A stretch of 20,203 nt of DNA from Bacteroidales bacterium (GCA_024695285.1 JAILIM010000098.1:1-20203), one strand, 5' to 3'. Positions 1 to 6,253 are shown, counted from the stretch's first letter. Program-made: numbers and translations. The notes: generated by a model from the letters alone, not told the origin.

Positions 1-1
1 G

Positions 2-730
2 GAGCTGCTGCTGCGCATTTCCCACGAGATGGACGAGGTGTCGCGCAATTCCTCCGAGATTGCCGGCATCGTCAAGGACATCAACTTCGATTTCAAGGAA
101 AAGAACTTCATCGGCGCGGTGAAAAGCATCGAGCTCCGCACTATCCCGTCGGCCGATAAAATGGTCACCCTGCTGTCCCGGATAAAGGAATTTGCCGATG
201 AGCACGGGTACGACCTGGAGCAGGTGAACCTCTTCTCCGGGGCTTCCCGTGACGAATCCCGCAGCGCTGCCGTTGGGCATCTGCTGTCGCTGATGAAACT
301 GCTCACGGGCGAGCACGCGATGCGGCCCCGGCTCACGCTCAGCGATACCTTCCAGCTCCAGTTCCGCATCACCGAGAATGACAACGATACCGGCTGGGTG
401 GAGAAGATTTCATCCGTGGGTTCCGACGGCACGGATGTGCTGGTGAAGGCGATGGTTAACATCATGCTTATCAATGTGTTCAAGGAGCGGGTGAGCGGGC
501 GGTTCTCGGATTTCAGGATCCACTGCGTGATGGACGAAATCGGCCGTCTGCATCCCAGGAATGTCCGCGGCATCCTGGATTTTGCCGGGGCGCGCAACAT
601 CTATCTGGTGAACGGATCGCCCGTGCCGTACAATGTGGCCGATTACAAGCACACCTATCTGCTTTCGAAGGACGGGACGCGCACGGTGATCCGCTCGCTG
701 CTGAGCCGGAAGGAGGCGGCCGCGGAATGA
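2..730 (+). CDS. SMC-like ATPase, C-terminal end (JetC/MksB-like), partial
   Basis: The reading frame is already open at the window edge, so this is the last ~242 residues of a longer protein. It carries an ABC/SMC-type Walker B and D-loop region (hydrophobic run, then VMDEIGRLHPRNVRGILDF), preceded by a helical, charged segment that may be the end of a coiled coil. This fits the head domain of SMC-like ATPases such as JetC of Wadjet or MksB/MukB. Its stop overlaps the next start as ATGA, so the pair is translationally coupled. The partner is a Toprim-fold protein, which is what makes JetC/JetD the best reading. In the known systems the ATPase is the motor of a condensin-like complex that extrudes and helps cleave circular plasmid DNA. 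Walker A, the coiled coils and any JetA/JetB genes lie upstream of the window, so the exact system type cannot be fixed. Confidence 0.7.
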   Translation, partial: ELLLRISHEMDEVSRNSSEIAGIVKDINFDFKEKNFIGAVKSIELRTIPSADKMVTLLSRIKEFADEHGYDLEQVNLFSGASRDESRSAAVGHLLSLMKLLTGEHAMRPRLTLSDTFQLQFRITENDNDTGWVEKISSVGSDGTDVLVKAMVNIMLINVFKERVSGRFSDFRIHCVMDEIGRLHPRNVRGILDFAGARNIYLVNGSPVPYNVADYKHTYLLSKDGTRTVIRSLLSRKEAAAE

Positions 731-1599
731 GAGCATCTCTGATTCAGCTGTTTGCGGCCCTGCGGCAGGGCGAGACGGTGCCTTTCAGCCGTTTTCCTTC
801 AGGCTGGGCCGACGAAATGCTGGCCGAGGGTGGAGTCACCAGCATCGTCCGGGGCAGCCGGAAGTCGCTGAAAGTGGTATCCAGGGCAGCGTTTGACGTG
901 TATCTTAGGAGCAAGGGCCTGCAGCCGGAGAAGCTGGAGGAAACGGTGGATGTCCTTTCGGGGGCCGATTCCCGCGCGCAGCAGGTGCAACTGGTGGGGG
1001 ACTCGAAGGCGGTTGCCGTCCGCTCATGCCCGGGCTTCCCGGTGAATGTGACGGGGCCGCTCAGCGTGCGGCTGGGGGAGCGGAAGATTCTGCTCTGTCC
1101 CTGCCCGGGCAGTTTTCTCTATATCAGTAGCTTTGGGGACTTCCGTATCCCTTCCGACGCCATCGTGGTGGGCGTTGAGAACATGGAGAATTTCCGCCTC
1201 CCGGAGCGGCAGACGGCCGTTTGGGAAGAGATTGCTGAGCAGTTTGGCGATGGTGGCGTGCCGCCCCTCCTGCTGGTTTCCCGCTACCCCCAGTCGCGTG
1301 ATCTGGTGACCTGGCTGCAGGGCATCCCCAATTTTTATGTGCATTTCGGAGATTTCGACCTGGCGGGTATCCACATCTATTTGACCGAGTTCTACCGTTA
1401 TCTGGGTGCCGAGCGATCGGCCTTCTTCGTCCCATCCGATCTGGAGCAGCGGCTTGCCACCTCCGGCAGCCGTGAGCGCTATCAGGTTCAGTTTGAACGC
1501 TTTGGGAAGATGGACGTGCCGGATTCCCGCCTGCTCCCGCTGGTCTCGCTCCTCCACCGCCACCAGAAAGGCTATGACCAGGAGGGGTACATCGCGTGA
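727..1599 (+). CDS. Toprim-fold nuclease subunit, JetD/MksG-like
   Basis: A 290-residue protein starting at the ATG that overlaps the upstream stop (ATGA). The N-terminal ~65 residues look like a winged-helix module. The C-terminal half has Toprim hallmarks: a hydrophobic strand ending VVGVENMENF (acidic residue Glu151) and a second strand HFGDFDLAGIHIY giving the DxD pair Asp209 and Asp211. This matches the topoisomerase VI A-like Toprim domain of JetD/MksG, the subunit that cuts DNA in Wadjet/MksBEFG plasmid defence. The coupled SMC-like ATPase upstream supports the assignment. From memory, classical JetD proteins are nearer 380-400 residues, so this one is short, with a reduced N-terminal region. 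A Spo11/TopVI-like protein of other function is possible but less likely in this context. Confidence 0.65.
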   Translation: MRASLIQLFAALRQGETVPFSRFPSGWADEMLAEGGVTSIVRGSRKSLKVVSRAAFDVYLRSKGLQPEKLEETVDVLSGADSRAQQVQLVGDSKAVAVRSCPGFPVNVTGPLSVRLGERKILLCPCPGSFLYISSFGDFRIPSDAIVVGVENMENFRLPERQTAVWEEIAEQFGDGGVPPLLLVSRYPQSRDLVTWLQGIPNFYVHFGDFDLAGIHIYLTEFYRYLGAERSAFFVPSDLEQRLATSGSRERYQVQFERFGKMDVPDSRLLPLVSLLHRHQKGYDQEGYIA

Positions 1600-1772
1600 T
1601 TGGGCTTGAGGCCCGGTCTGTCCTTCCATCGGTCCCTGACCTCTTCCCGTCTGATTCATCCCAGCCCTCTGGTGCGCCCACCGGTCCACCCGCTGGCACC
1701 TGTGGGCTCATTTCCGGCCTCCGGTGTGTACGGGATGCATTATCGCATGGCTCATCAAAGGAGCCGTATGCT

Positions 1773-1868
1773 TTGCAAACCTTGCAACGATTTGTACGTT
1801 TCCTGAGAATTGTTAATAGAATAAACTTTCTGATTTCCAAATTGTTGCAAACCTTGCAATGATTTGCA
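1773..1868. repeat. 24-bp direct repeat x2 built on TTGCAA palindromes
   Basis: Copies lie at 1773-1796 and 1845-1868 with 22 of 24 bases identical and a 72-bp period. Each copy begins with two palindromic TTGCAA boxes separated by ACC. The second copy contains the TTTG of the tRNA promoter; the first has a TTTG (1791-1794) but no -7 box at the right distance. It could be a protein-binding site pair or a promoter duplication. Confidence 0.7.
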
Positions 1869-1894
1869 GAAGGACGGAATCGGGCGTAACTTTG
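1863..1894 (+). promoter_or_regulatory. Bacteroidota -33/-7 promoter of the tRNA gene
   Basis: TTTG at 1863-1866, 20 bp, then TAACTTTG at 1887-1894: an exact match to the TTTG/TAnnTTTG consensus, ending 10 bp before the tRNA. Confidence 0.8.
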
Positions 1895-1904
1895 CATCAA
1901 ATTC

Positions 1905-1977
1905 AGCGGGGTGGCGCAGTGGTCAGCGTGGGAGTTTCATAAGCTCCAAGTCGTGGGTTCGAATCCCACCCCCGCTT
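1905..1977 (+). tRNA. tRNA with CAU anticodon (probably elongator tRNA-Met)
   Basis: A full cloverleaf can be folded: 7-bp acceptor stem (AGCGGGG with CCCCGCT at 1970-1976), D stem GCGC/GCGT, anticodon stem GGAGT/GCTCC with loop TTCATAA (anticodon 1938-1940), 5-base variable loop, T stem GTGGG/CCCAC with loop TTCGAAT. Positions 1 and 72 pair (A-U) and the anticodon stem lacks the three G-C pairs of initiators, so it is not the initiator. Elongator Met is the simplest call; a lysidine-modified tRNA-Ile (CAU) cannot be excluded. The discriminator base would be U and CCA is not encoded. Confidence 0.9.
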
Positions 1978-1999
1978 CAATATAATAAAAGACTTGGTC

Positions 2000-2770
2000 A
2001 TGAAGATTCAATACGCATCGGATTTGCATCTGGAGTTCGTAGAAAACCGCAATCTGCTGGAGTTGGGCGGTGGGCTTACGCCAGCGGGTGATATTCTGGT
2101 TTTGGCGGGAGACATATCATATCTAGGGGATCTGGAGATGATGAAACGGCCGTTCTTTGATTGGTGTGCAGAGCATTACCGGGAGACGTTAATCGTTCCG
2201 GGCAACCACGAGTTCTATGGTGGGTACGACATCGCTCAGACCCTGGATGATTATGAGCACGCATACCGTCCGAACGTGCGCTATATCAATAACAAAAGCG
2301 TGATGTTGGGGGATGTGGAGCTATTTTTCACTACGCTCTGGACGCAGATCGATCCCATCTTCCTCTGGAAGGTCCAGCGGGGAATGAACGATTTCCGCTA
2401 TGGTGTTCTGGAGGGACGGCGGTTCTGCGCCAATGATGTAAATATACTTCACAAGCGTTGTGTGGACTGGTTGAAAAAGGCTTTGGAGGTGTCTTCGGCA
2501 AAAACCAGGGTAGTTGTGACGCATCATTGCCCTACAGTTCGGGGCGCTTTCAATAACTATCCCGGTGGCTTGCTGAATTCGGCCTTCCAGGTAGATATGG
2601 ACGACTTTATCGAAAAGTACGGGGCCGATTATTGGCTATATGGACATACGCACTATGCCGGAGGCAGCGGAACGGTCATCGGCTGGACAAAGCTGGTTTG
2701 TAACCAGATGGGGTACGTGTGCTATGGAGAGAACAGGGATTTTGTGGCGGATGCAGTGATAGAGGTGTAG
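2000..2770 (+). CDS. Calcineurin-like metallophosphoesterase
   Basis: A 256-residue protein with the ordered metal-binding motifs of the superfamily: SDLHLEF (Asp8, His10), LAGDIS (Asp38), PGNHEF (Asn69, His70), then THHCP and a C-terminal GHTHYAGG. These place a two-metal centre that hydrolyses phosphomonoesters or diesters; the substrate cannot be told from sequence. There is no signal peptide, so it is probably cytoplasmic. I chose ATG 2000 because it gives a protein beginning directly with the first beta strand (MKIQYASDLH); a TTG two codons upstream adds nothing. It begins 23 bp after the tRNA with no separate promoter box visible, so it may be read through from the tRNA promoter. Its last 95 bases overlap the 3' end of the opposing gene. 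Confidence 0.85.
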   Translation: MKIQYASDLHLEFVENRNLLELGGGLTPAGDILVLAGDISYLGDLEMMKRPFFDWCAEHYRETLIVPGNHEFYGGYDIAQTLDDYEHAYRPNVRYINNKSVMLGDVELFFTTLWTQIDPIFLWKVQRGMNDFRYGVLEGRRFCANDVNILHKRCVDWLKKALEVSSAKTRVVVTHHCPTVRGAFNNYPGGLLNSAFQVDMDDFIEKYGADYWLYGHTHYAGGSGTVIGWTKLVCNQMGYVCYGENRDFVADAVIEV

Positions 2771-3176
2771 GTGGAGACAGCGTCGCGAGTGTACGATACA
2801 GGCCATTCGGATATCGTTTGATATAGTAACCCCTGGCTTTCCTGGCGCCAAGGGCGGCGACGAACTTATTCTTAATGCGTGAGATGTTGGAGTAGAAGAC
2901 CCTTTTGGACTCTGCACAGAGGGATTCCAGGGCATCGTCTCTCAGGTTTGGATCGTCGTAAAGCGACTCGTGCTCATACAAGGACTGGAGTTCCTGCCAA
3001 TGGAGAAGGAGATCGTCGGCAAGGATACCTTCCGGATGCGCGAGGAACAGGCAGAAGAGCGTGCGCTCCACAGGGTTGAGGTAAATCTTCAGGTCGGCTT
3101 CAGGCAATAGGACGTGCCCGCGGTTCTTTCCGATACCCGGGGCGATGCTGATAATATGCTTTCCTGCCTTTGACAT
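2676..3176 (-). CDS. Hypothetical protein, HPEGI family, probable OmpR-like winged helix
   Basis: A 166-residue protein of no named family that I know. Residues 33-130 follow the plan of OmpR/PhoB C-terminal winged helices: a first helix ending in LFLAHPEGI (compare LL..LA.NPGRV), a second helix (ADDLLLHWQEL), an unusually long acidic insert (about 62-94), then SNISRIKNKF (compare hISRLRKKL) and a wing YYIKRYPNGLYRTL (compare GVGYRL). No receiver domain is present. It is paralogous to the divergent gene at 3400. Start ATG 3176 is chosen over an upstream ATG because the extra N-terminus is promoter-like DNA. Residues after about 135 lie antisense to the phosphoesterase gene and look like read-through (Ser/Pro-rich), so the ancestral stop may have been lost. 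The DNA-binding role is inference. Confidence 0.65.
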   Translation of the reverse strand: MSKAGKHIISIAPGIGKNRGHVLLPEADLKIYLNPVERTLFCLFLAHPEGILADDLLLHWQELQSLYEHESLYDDPNLRDDALESLCAESKRVFYSNISRIKNKFVAALGARKARGYYIKRYPNGLYRTLATLSPPTPLSLHPPQNPCSLHSTRTPSGYKPALSSR

Positions 3177-3191
3177 TGTACGCTCTTTTTG

Positions 3192-3199
3192 CAAAAGTA
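3192..3199 (-). promoter_or_regulatory. -7 box for the minus-strand HPEGI gene
   Basis: Read on the minus strand this is TACTTTTG, an exact TAnnTTTG, 16 bp before ATG 3176. No TTTG lies at the standard spacing; the nearest is only 14 bp away (3214-3217). Expression may therefore depend on an activator. Confidence 0.5.
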
Positions 3200-3225
3200 C
3201 TTTGCGGGAGATGCAAATAAAAGCG

Positions 3226-3241
3226 ATTACAAGCTTGTAAT
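3226..3241. promoter_or_regulatory. Perfect 16-bp palindrome, candidate operator
   Basis: ATTACAAGCTTGTAAT is a perfect inverted repeat in the 223-bp gap between the two divergent HPEGI genes. It lies just upstream of the -33 position expected for the minus-strand promoter, a typical place for an operator. No T-tract follows, so it is not a terminator. Confidence 0.55.
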
Positions 3242-3355
3242 TGTTTGCTTTTGTCGAATGTTTTGCTATAGCTGATGGCCGATAAGGCATTAGGTTCTAA
3301 TCTGCCGCAAACAGCGCGCTTGTTGTATGCAATATCAAGTAATATGTTGATTTTA

Positions 3356-3387
3356 TTTGGTAAATGTCAACATTTTGCTTATATTTG
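3356..3387 (+). promoter_or_regulatory. -33/-7 promoter of the plus-strand HPEGI gene
   Basis: TTTG (3356-3359), 20 bp, TATATTTG (3380-3387). It is nearly the same sequence as the RAYT promoter at 6724-6755. Transcription should begin around 3392-3396, which makes the in-frame ATG at 3364 unusable and leaves a leader of only a few bases before ATG 3400. Confidence 0.75.
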
Positions 3388-3399
3388 TTGAAGAATAAA

Positions 3400-4050
3400 A
3401 TGAGCGAATATGCCGGCATAGAAGCGCAGCTTGCCTGGTTGCTGCTGTTCTCAAATGAAGATGATTTCCTGAGAGAATCATCTGTCGTCGATTATGCCGG
3501 AGTGCTGGAGGGAATGGAAGCGACGGAGCTCTTGGCTTTTGTTCGGGCGGCCCAGCGGCGTCTCGTGAAAATGGGTGTGCAGAATGAAGCTGACGCTCAG
3601 GCTCCGGTAGAGCTTTATGTCGATAAGAGTTATTGTATCCGCATGGGCGGGCCGGCAGGGACTCAAATCCCTTTTCGGCCTCTGGTGCGTGCGGTTTTCA
3701 TCCTCTTTCTAAAGCATCCTGAGGGGATTCTGCTTAAAGACAGAGCCCGGTTTCAGAGGGATCTGGAAGACATTTATAAAGTAATAGCGCCCGAAGTCGA
3801 TGCCGAAGACAGACGGCGCCGGGTACTAAAACTGACCGATCTGGAAGACAACGCGTTCAGTGAGAATCTGTCGGTGCTCAATGCGACTTTAGAGCGTGTA
3901 TTGCCAGTTTCCCAAGTGCATAACTATAAAATCCAGGGCAACAACGGATATCCCAGGCGTATTCCGCTTTCACCGCTGCTCGTGCACTGGGAAGGTGCTT
4001 CTACAGGTCCACCGACCTGTACCCATATGAGCAAAAATGGCCGTATTTGA
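3400..4050 (+). CDS. Hypothetical protein, HPEGI family, probable winged helix with extra N-terminal region
   Basis: A 216-residue paralogue of the gene at 2676-3176. The shared core runs from about residue 92 to 190: RPLVRAVFILFLKHPEGI, a long insert rich in Asp/Glu/Arg (115-150), SENLSVLNATLERVL and a wing-like HNYKIQGNNGYPRRIPL. The N-terminal ~85 residues are extra and helical, with no family I recognise. ATG 3400 is chosen because the promoter's -7 box ends at 3387, downstream of the other ATG (3364). The last ~18 residues (from about ASTGPPTC) are encoded by a REP-like repeat, the same one found after the RAYT gene, so the natural C-terminus has been replaced or extended by mobile DNA. 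The role is unknown; DNA binding is inferred from fold resemblance only. Confidence 0.65.
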   Translation: MSEYAGIEAQLAWLLLFSNEDDFLRESSVVDYAGVLEGMEATELLAFVRAAQRRLVKMGVQNEADAQAPVELYVDKSYCIRMGGPAGTQIPFRPLVRAVFILFLKHPEGILLKDRARFQRDLEDIYKVIAPEVDAEDRRRRVLKLTDLEDNAFSENLSVLNATLERVLPVSQVHNYKIQGNNGYPRRIPLSPLLVHWEGASTGPPTCTHMSKNGRI

Positions 4051-4085
4051 CGATCTCCTGTTGCGATAGTGGACCGGTATGAGCA
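4001..4085 (+). repeat. REP-like repeat, diverged copy
   Basis: Contains the family core (TGTACCC-TATGAGCAA, then GGCCGTATTTGAC) and the later TGGACCGGTATG. It matches the blocks at 6478-6663 and 7828-8012 but has lost part of the GACCATACC/GGTATGGTC stem. It also forms a short local hairpin CAGGTC/GACCTG at 4004-4019. It supplies the stop codon of the upstream gene. Confidence 0.7.
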
Positions 4086-4163
4086 GTGGTTGTGGTTCCG
4101 CACTTGCTGGCTTCCCGCAGCCCCGGCCCCATACGCGGAAGTGGATATCACAAATAATGTGGT

Positions 4164-4877
4164 TTAGATTCTGCCGTTTAGGTAGTCCTGCCGCAGTGCC
4201 TCCGGGAAGCGCTCGATGGCGTAACGGAGCATGGTGCGGGGCATCTGCCTGTAGCGGGGGCGCAAGAATGCCTCCAGGGCGGCCTGGTCGCGTTTTCCGG
4301 CCTCGCGGAGCAGCCAGCCCACCGCCTTGTGGATGAGGTCGTGGGGATAGTGGAGGAGAATGTCGGAAATGGCAAAGGTGTCGGCGAGCTGCCCGTTCCG
4401 CACGAAGGCCATTGTGGAAACTATGCCGATGCGCTGCTCCCAGATGGTCCGGCCGTTGCGGGCAAGGTTGTAGAGGAGGCTGCGGTCCTGTTGCGGCAGC
4501 AGCCATTCACCCAGCAGTGGATAGCAAGAGAGGTCTACGAGGTCCCAGTTGTTGATGCCGTCGGTATGCCCGAGGTAGAAGTCCACGCAACGCTGCCTAA
4601 GCGCCGGGTCTTTACGGGCATGCGAAAAGATTTCCACCAGGACCAGCAGGGCGGCCAGCCGGACCTCGTGGTACTCGCTGCCGATGCATCGCCCGATCTC
4701 GGCCCAGTCTGTCTCGCGCCAGCACTCCTTGACAATGCGGCGCGTCGCGGGCACCTTGATTCCCAGGAACTTATCTCCTTCTCCATACTGTCCGGGGCCG
4801 GTCTTGAAGAATCGGCTCAGGCCTTCCACCTGCGACGGATCTGCCGCCGCTATCATACGGTCTTCCAATCTAAGCAT
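4164..4877 (-). CDS. DNA alkylation repair protein, AlkD-like
   Basis: A 237-residue all-helical protein with the family signature near the N-terminus (FFKTGPGQYGEGDKFLGIKV) followed by HEAT-like repeats (RLAALLVLVEIF; IGIVSTMAFVRNG; DLIHKAVGWLLREAGKRD). AlkD-type enzymes wrap DNA with these repeats and excise 3- and 7-alkylpurines without flipping the base. Conserved Trp/Asp residues (INNWDLVDLS, near residue 117) fit the DNA-lesion contact region of the family. ATG 4877 is preferred because a minus-strand -7 box lies just upstream; a longer frame to 5093 runs antisense through the Bcp promoter and start. It is divergent from bcp, with 118 bp between the two starts. Confidence 0.85.
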   Translation of the reverse strand: MLRLEDRMIAAADPSQVEGLSRFFKTGPGQYGEGDKFLGIKVPATRRIVKECWRETDWAEIGRCIGSEYHEVRLAALLVLVEIFSHARKDPALRQRCVDFYLGHTDGINNWDLVDLSCYPLLGEWLLPQQDRSLLYNLARNGRTIWEQRIGIVSTMAFVRNGQLADTFAISDILLHYPHDLIHKAVGWLLREAGKRDQAALEAFLRPRYRQMPRTMLRYAIERFPEALRQDYLNGRI

Positions 4878-4892
4878 CGTAACAGTTTTCCC

Positions 4893-4900
4893 CAAATATA
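4893..4900 (-). promoter_or_regulatory. -7 box for the alkD-like gene
   Basis: On the minus strand this reads TATATTTG, 15 bp upstream of ATG 4877. No clear TTTG lies 19-21 bp further upstream. Confidence 0.5.
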
Positions 4901-4931
4901 AGCATTTCTCCGGAATGGACCCTCGGCTCCA

Positions 4932-4963
4932 TTTGCTATTCCCCTGGAAAATGCCTACCTTTG
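4932..4963 (+). promoter_or_regulatory. -33/-7 promoter of bcp
   Basis: TTTG (4932-4935), 20 bp, TACCTTTG (4956-4963), followed by a ~27-base leader before ATG 4996. This exact match also decides the bcp start. Confidence 0.8.
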
Positions 4964-4995
4964 AACGATTACGGCACAACCAGATACAACGCAAT

Positions 4996-5439
4996 ATGCT
5001 CAAGATTGGAGACAAGATGCCATCCTTCGAGGTGGTGGACCAGGACGGGAAAACCGTCCGGTCAGAGGACTTTATCGGGAAGAAGACCATCATCTACTTC
5101 TATCCCAAAGACAACACGTCCGGCTGCACGGCGGAGGCCTGCAGCTTCCGGGACAATTACGCCGCGCTCACCGAGGCGGGCTACAACGTCGTGGGCGTGA
5201 GCAAGGACAGCGCCAAGTCCCACACGGGCTTCCGTGCCAAGTACGAGCTGCCGTTCCGCCTGCTTTCGGACACATCGACCCAGATGCTGCAGGCATTCGG
5301 CGCCTGGGGAGAGAAAAAGATGTACGGGAAAACGGTCATGGGCACACTCAGGCGCACGTTTATCTTCAACGAAGCCGGTACCCTGGAACGCATCATCGAG
5401 AAGGTGGACACCAGGAACGCAGCCGCGCAAATACTTTAG
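4996..5439 (+). CDS. bcp: Thioredoxin-dependent peroxiredoxin, Bcp/PrxQ type
   Basis: A 147-residue protein with the AhpC/TSA fold. The peroxidatic Cys44 lies in DNTSGCTAEACSFRD and the resolving Cys49 is five residues on, the spacing of 2-Cys BCP/PrxQ enzymes. These reduce H2O2 and organic hydroperoxides in the cytoplasm using thioredoxin. FYPKD before the active site and GKTVMGTLRRTFIFN later are also family-typical. The start follows a clear promoter. The upstream extension of the same frame is antisense to the alkylation repair gene and is not coding. The gene ends 4 bp before the stop of the convergent glycosylase gene. Confidence 0.92.
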   Translation: MLKIGDKMPSFEVVDQDGKTVRSEDFIGKKTIIYFYPKDNTSGCTAEACSFRDNYAALTEAGYNVVGVSKDSAKSHTGFRAKYELPFRLLSDTSTQMLQAFGAWGEKKMYGKTVMGTLRRTFIFNEAGTLERIIEKVDTRNAAAQIL

Positions 5440-5443
5440 GTAA

Positions 5444-6235
5444 TCAGATGAACAGCCGGCGGTAGAATTCGGCTTTGCGCTCGAGTGGAAGGGGATAGGC
5501 GCGGGACGATGAAGGCATCCTCCAGAAGCGCAGCCGCCTGACGGTGTTCATGCCGGCGCCATCTTGGCTGCCGGGTCCCATGATGCTAAGGCCGGCGCCA
5601 TCTTGGTTGCCGGGCCCCATGCTGCTAAGGCTGTCGTGGTGCAGACTGTCGGATCCTTTGCTGGCCATGTCAATATCGACATACGCTCCCACAACCGGAA
5701 CGGGGCATCCGAAGCGTTCGGCGACAACGCCGGTAGCTTTTTCGCCTGTGGTGATGAGCATCCGGCAGTTGGGGATGCGCTCCAGAAGGGAGCGGATGTC
5801 GGTGGGGGTGACCACCTCCAGGAAAGCGTCGGAGGCGTTGTCACGGAGGCGGCGCACTTCGCAGGCAGTGTCGTAGAAGGCGAGGCCGGCGTCGGCACAG
5901 AACTGCCGTATGGCTGCTTCGTCAAAGCGCTTTTCCCGGGGCATGCAGAAATGGTCCTTGTCCCCGAAGTGGATCAGCCCCATGATGCGCCAGAAGTCGT
6001 TAATCCAGTTGGGGTAGTAGAATGGCATGCACCAGCGGTGCGGCTGTGGCGGAAAGCTGCCCAGAAAGAGCATCCGCGCTCCCGCGGGCAGGAATGGCTC
6101 GAAGGGATGGCGCTCTACGAGAGGGCCCTGACGGGTGTCGCTTCGGCGGCTCCGGTTTTTTGGGGGGCTGCAGTTTGGATTGCTGCCGGGGTTGCTGCCG
6201 GGGTTGCTGCCGGGGTTGCTGCCATTGACTTTCAT
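5444..6235 (-). CDS. Uracil-DNA glycosylase superfamily protein, HDG (family 6)-like, with repeat insertions
   Basis: A 263-residue protein. The core shows LGSFPPQPHRWCMPFYYPNW and NDFWRIMG (motif A region), TTGEKATGVVAERFG in the middle and MPSSSRAYPLPLERKAEFY near the end (compare LPSTSPA of hypoxanthine-DNA glycosylases). Such enzymes excise deaminated bases (uracil or hypoxanthine) from DNA. Two oddities are in frame: a Gly-Ser-Asn-Pro repeat at residues 5-20 from a 12-bp repeat (6178-6225), and two 13-residue repeats (LSxMGPGxQDGAG) from a 39-bp tandem duplication (5552-5629), placed in the loop just before the final motif. From memory, related Bacteroides proteins lack these. ATG 6235 is the only ATG before the core, but a non-ATG start after the GSNP repeat is possible. 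Confidence 0.8.
   Translation of the reverse strand: MKVNGSNPGSNPGSNPGSNPNCSPPKNRSRRSDTRQGPLVERHPFEPFLPAGARMLFLGSFPPQPHRWCMPFYYPNWINDFWRIMGLIHFGDKDHFCMPREKRFDEAAIRQFCADAGLAFYDTACEVRRLRDNASDAFLEVVTPTDIRSLLERIPNCRMLITTGEKATGVVAERFGCPVPVVGAYVDIDMASKGSDSLHHDSLSSMGPGNQDGAGLSIMGPGSQDGAGMNTVRRLRFWRMPSSSRAYPLPLERKAEFYRRLFI
5552..5629. repeat. 39-bp tandem duplication inside the glycosylase gene
   Basis: Units 5552-5590 and 5591-5629 differ at 3 of 39 positions. The length is a multiple of three, so the frame is kept and 13 residues are added per unit. Confidence 0.9.
6178..6225. repeat. 12-bp tandem repeat x4 at the glycosylase N-terminus
   Basis: Four units of GGGGTTGCTGCC (the first with GGATTGCTGCC), encoding GSNP repeats on the minus strand. 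Copy-number change would alter tail length without a frameshift. Confidence 0.88.
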
Positions 6236-6253
6236 AGCGCTAATTTACTGATT

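Larger units (their letters stand above)
1600..1904. other. Intergenic region upstream of tRNA
   Basis: No convincing gene is seen; short frames here have no recognisable features. It holds a weak hairpin (GGCTC/GAGCC around 1749-1765), two copies of a 24-bp direct repeat, and the tRNA promoter. The right half is AT-rich. Confidence 0.6.

Noticed and set aside
1124..1900. Minus-strand frame of 258 codons opposite the Toprim gene
   Set aside because: Composition is Pro/Arg/Gly-rich as expected for an antisense frame in GC-rich DNA, and it runs through the tRNA upstream repeats.
1905..4160. Integrated island with the tRNA as attachment site
   Set aside because: The region looks AT-richer and accessory, but I found no integrase and no repeat of the tRNA 3' end downstream.
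5062..5430. Minus-strand frame opposite bcp
   Set aside because: Antisense to a peroxiredoxin with intact catalytic cysteines and its own consensus promoter.
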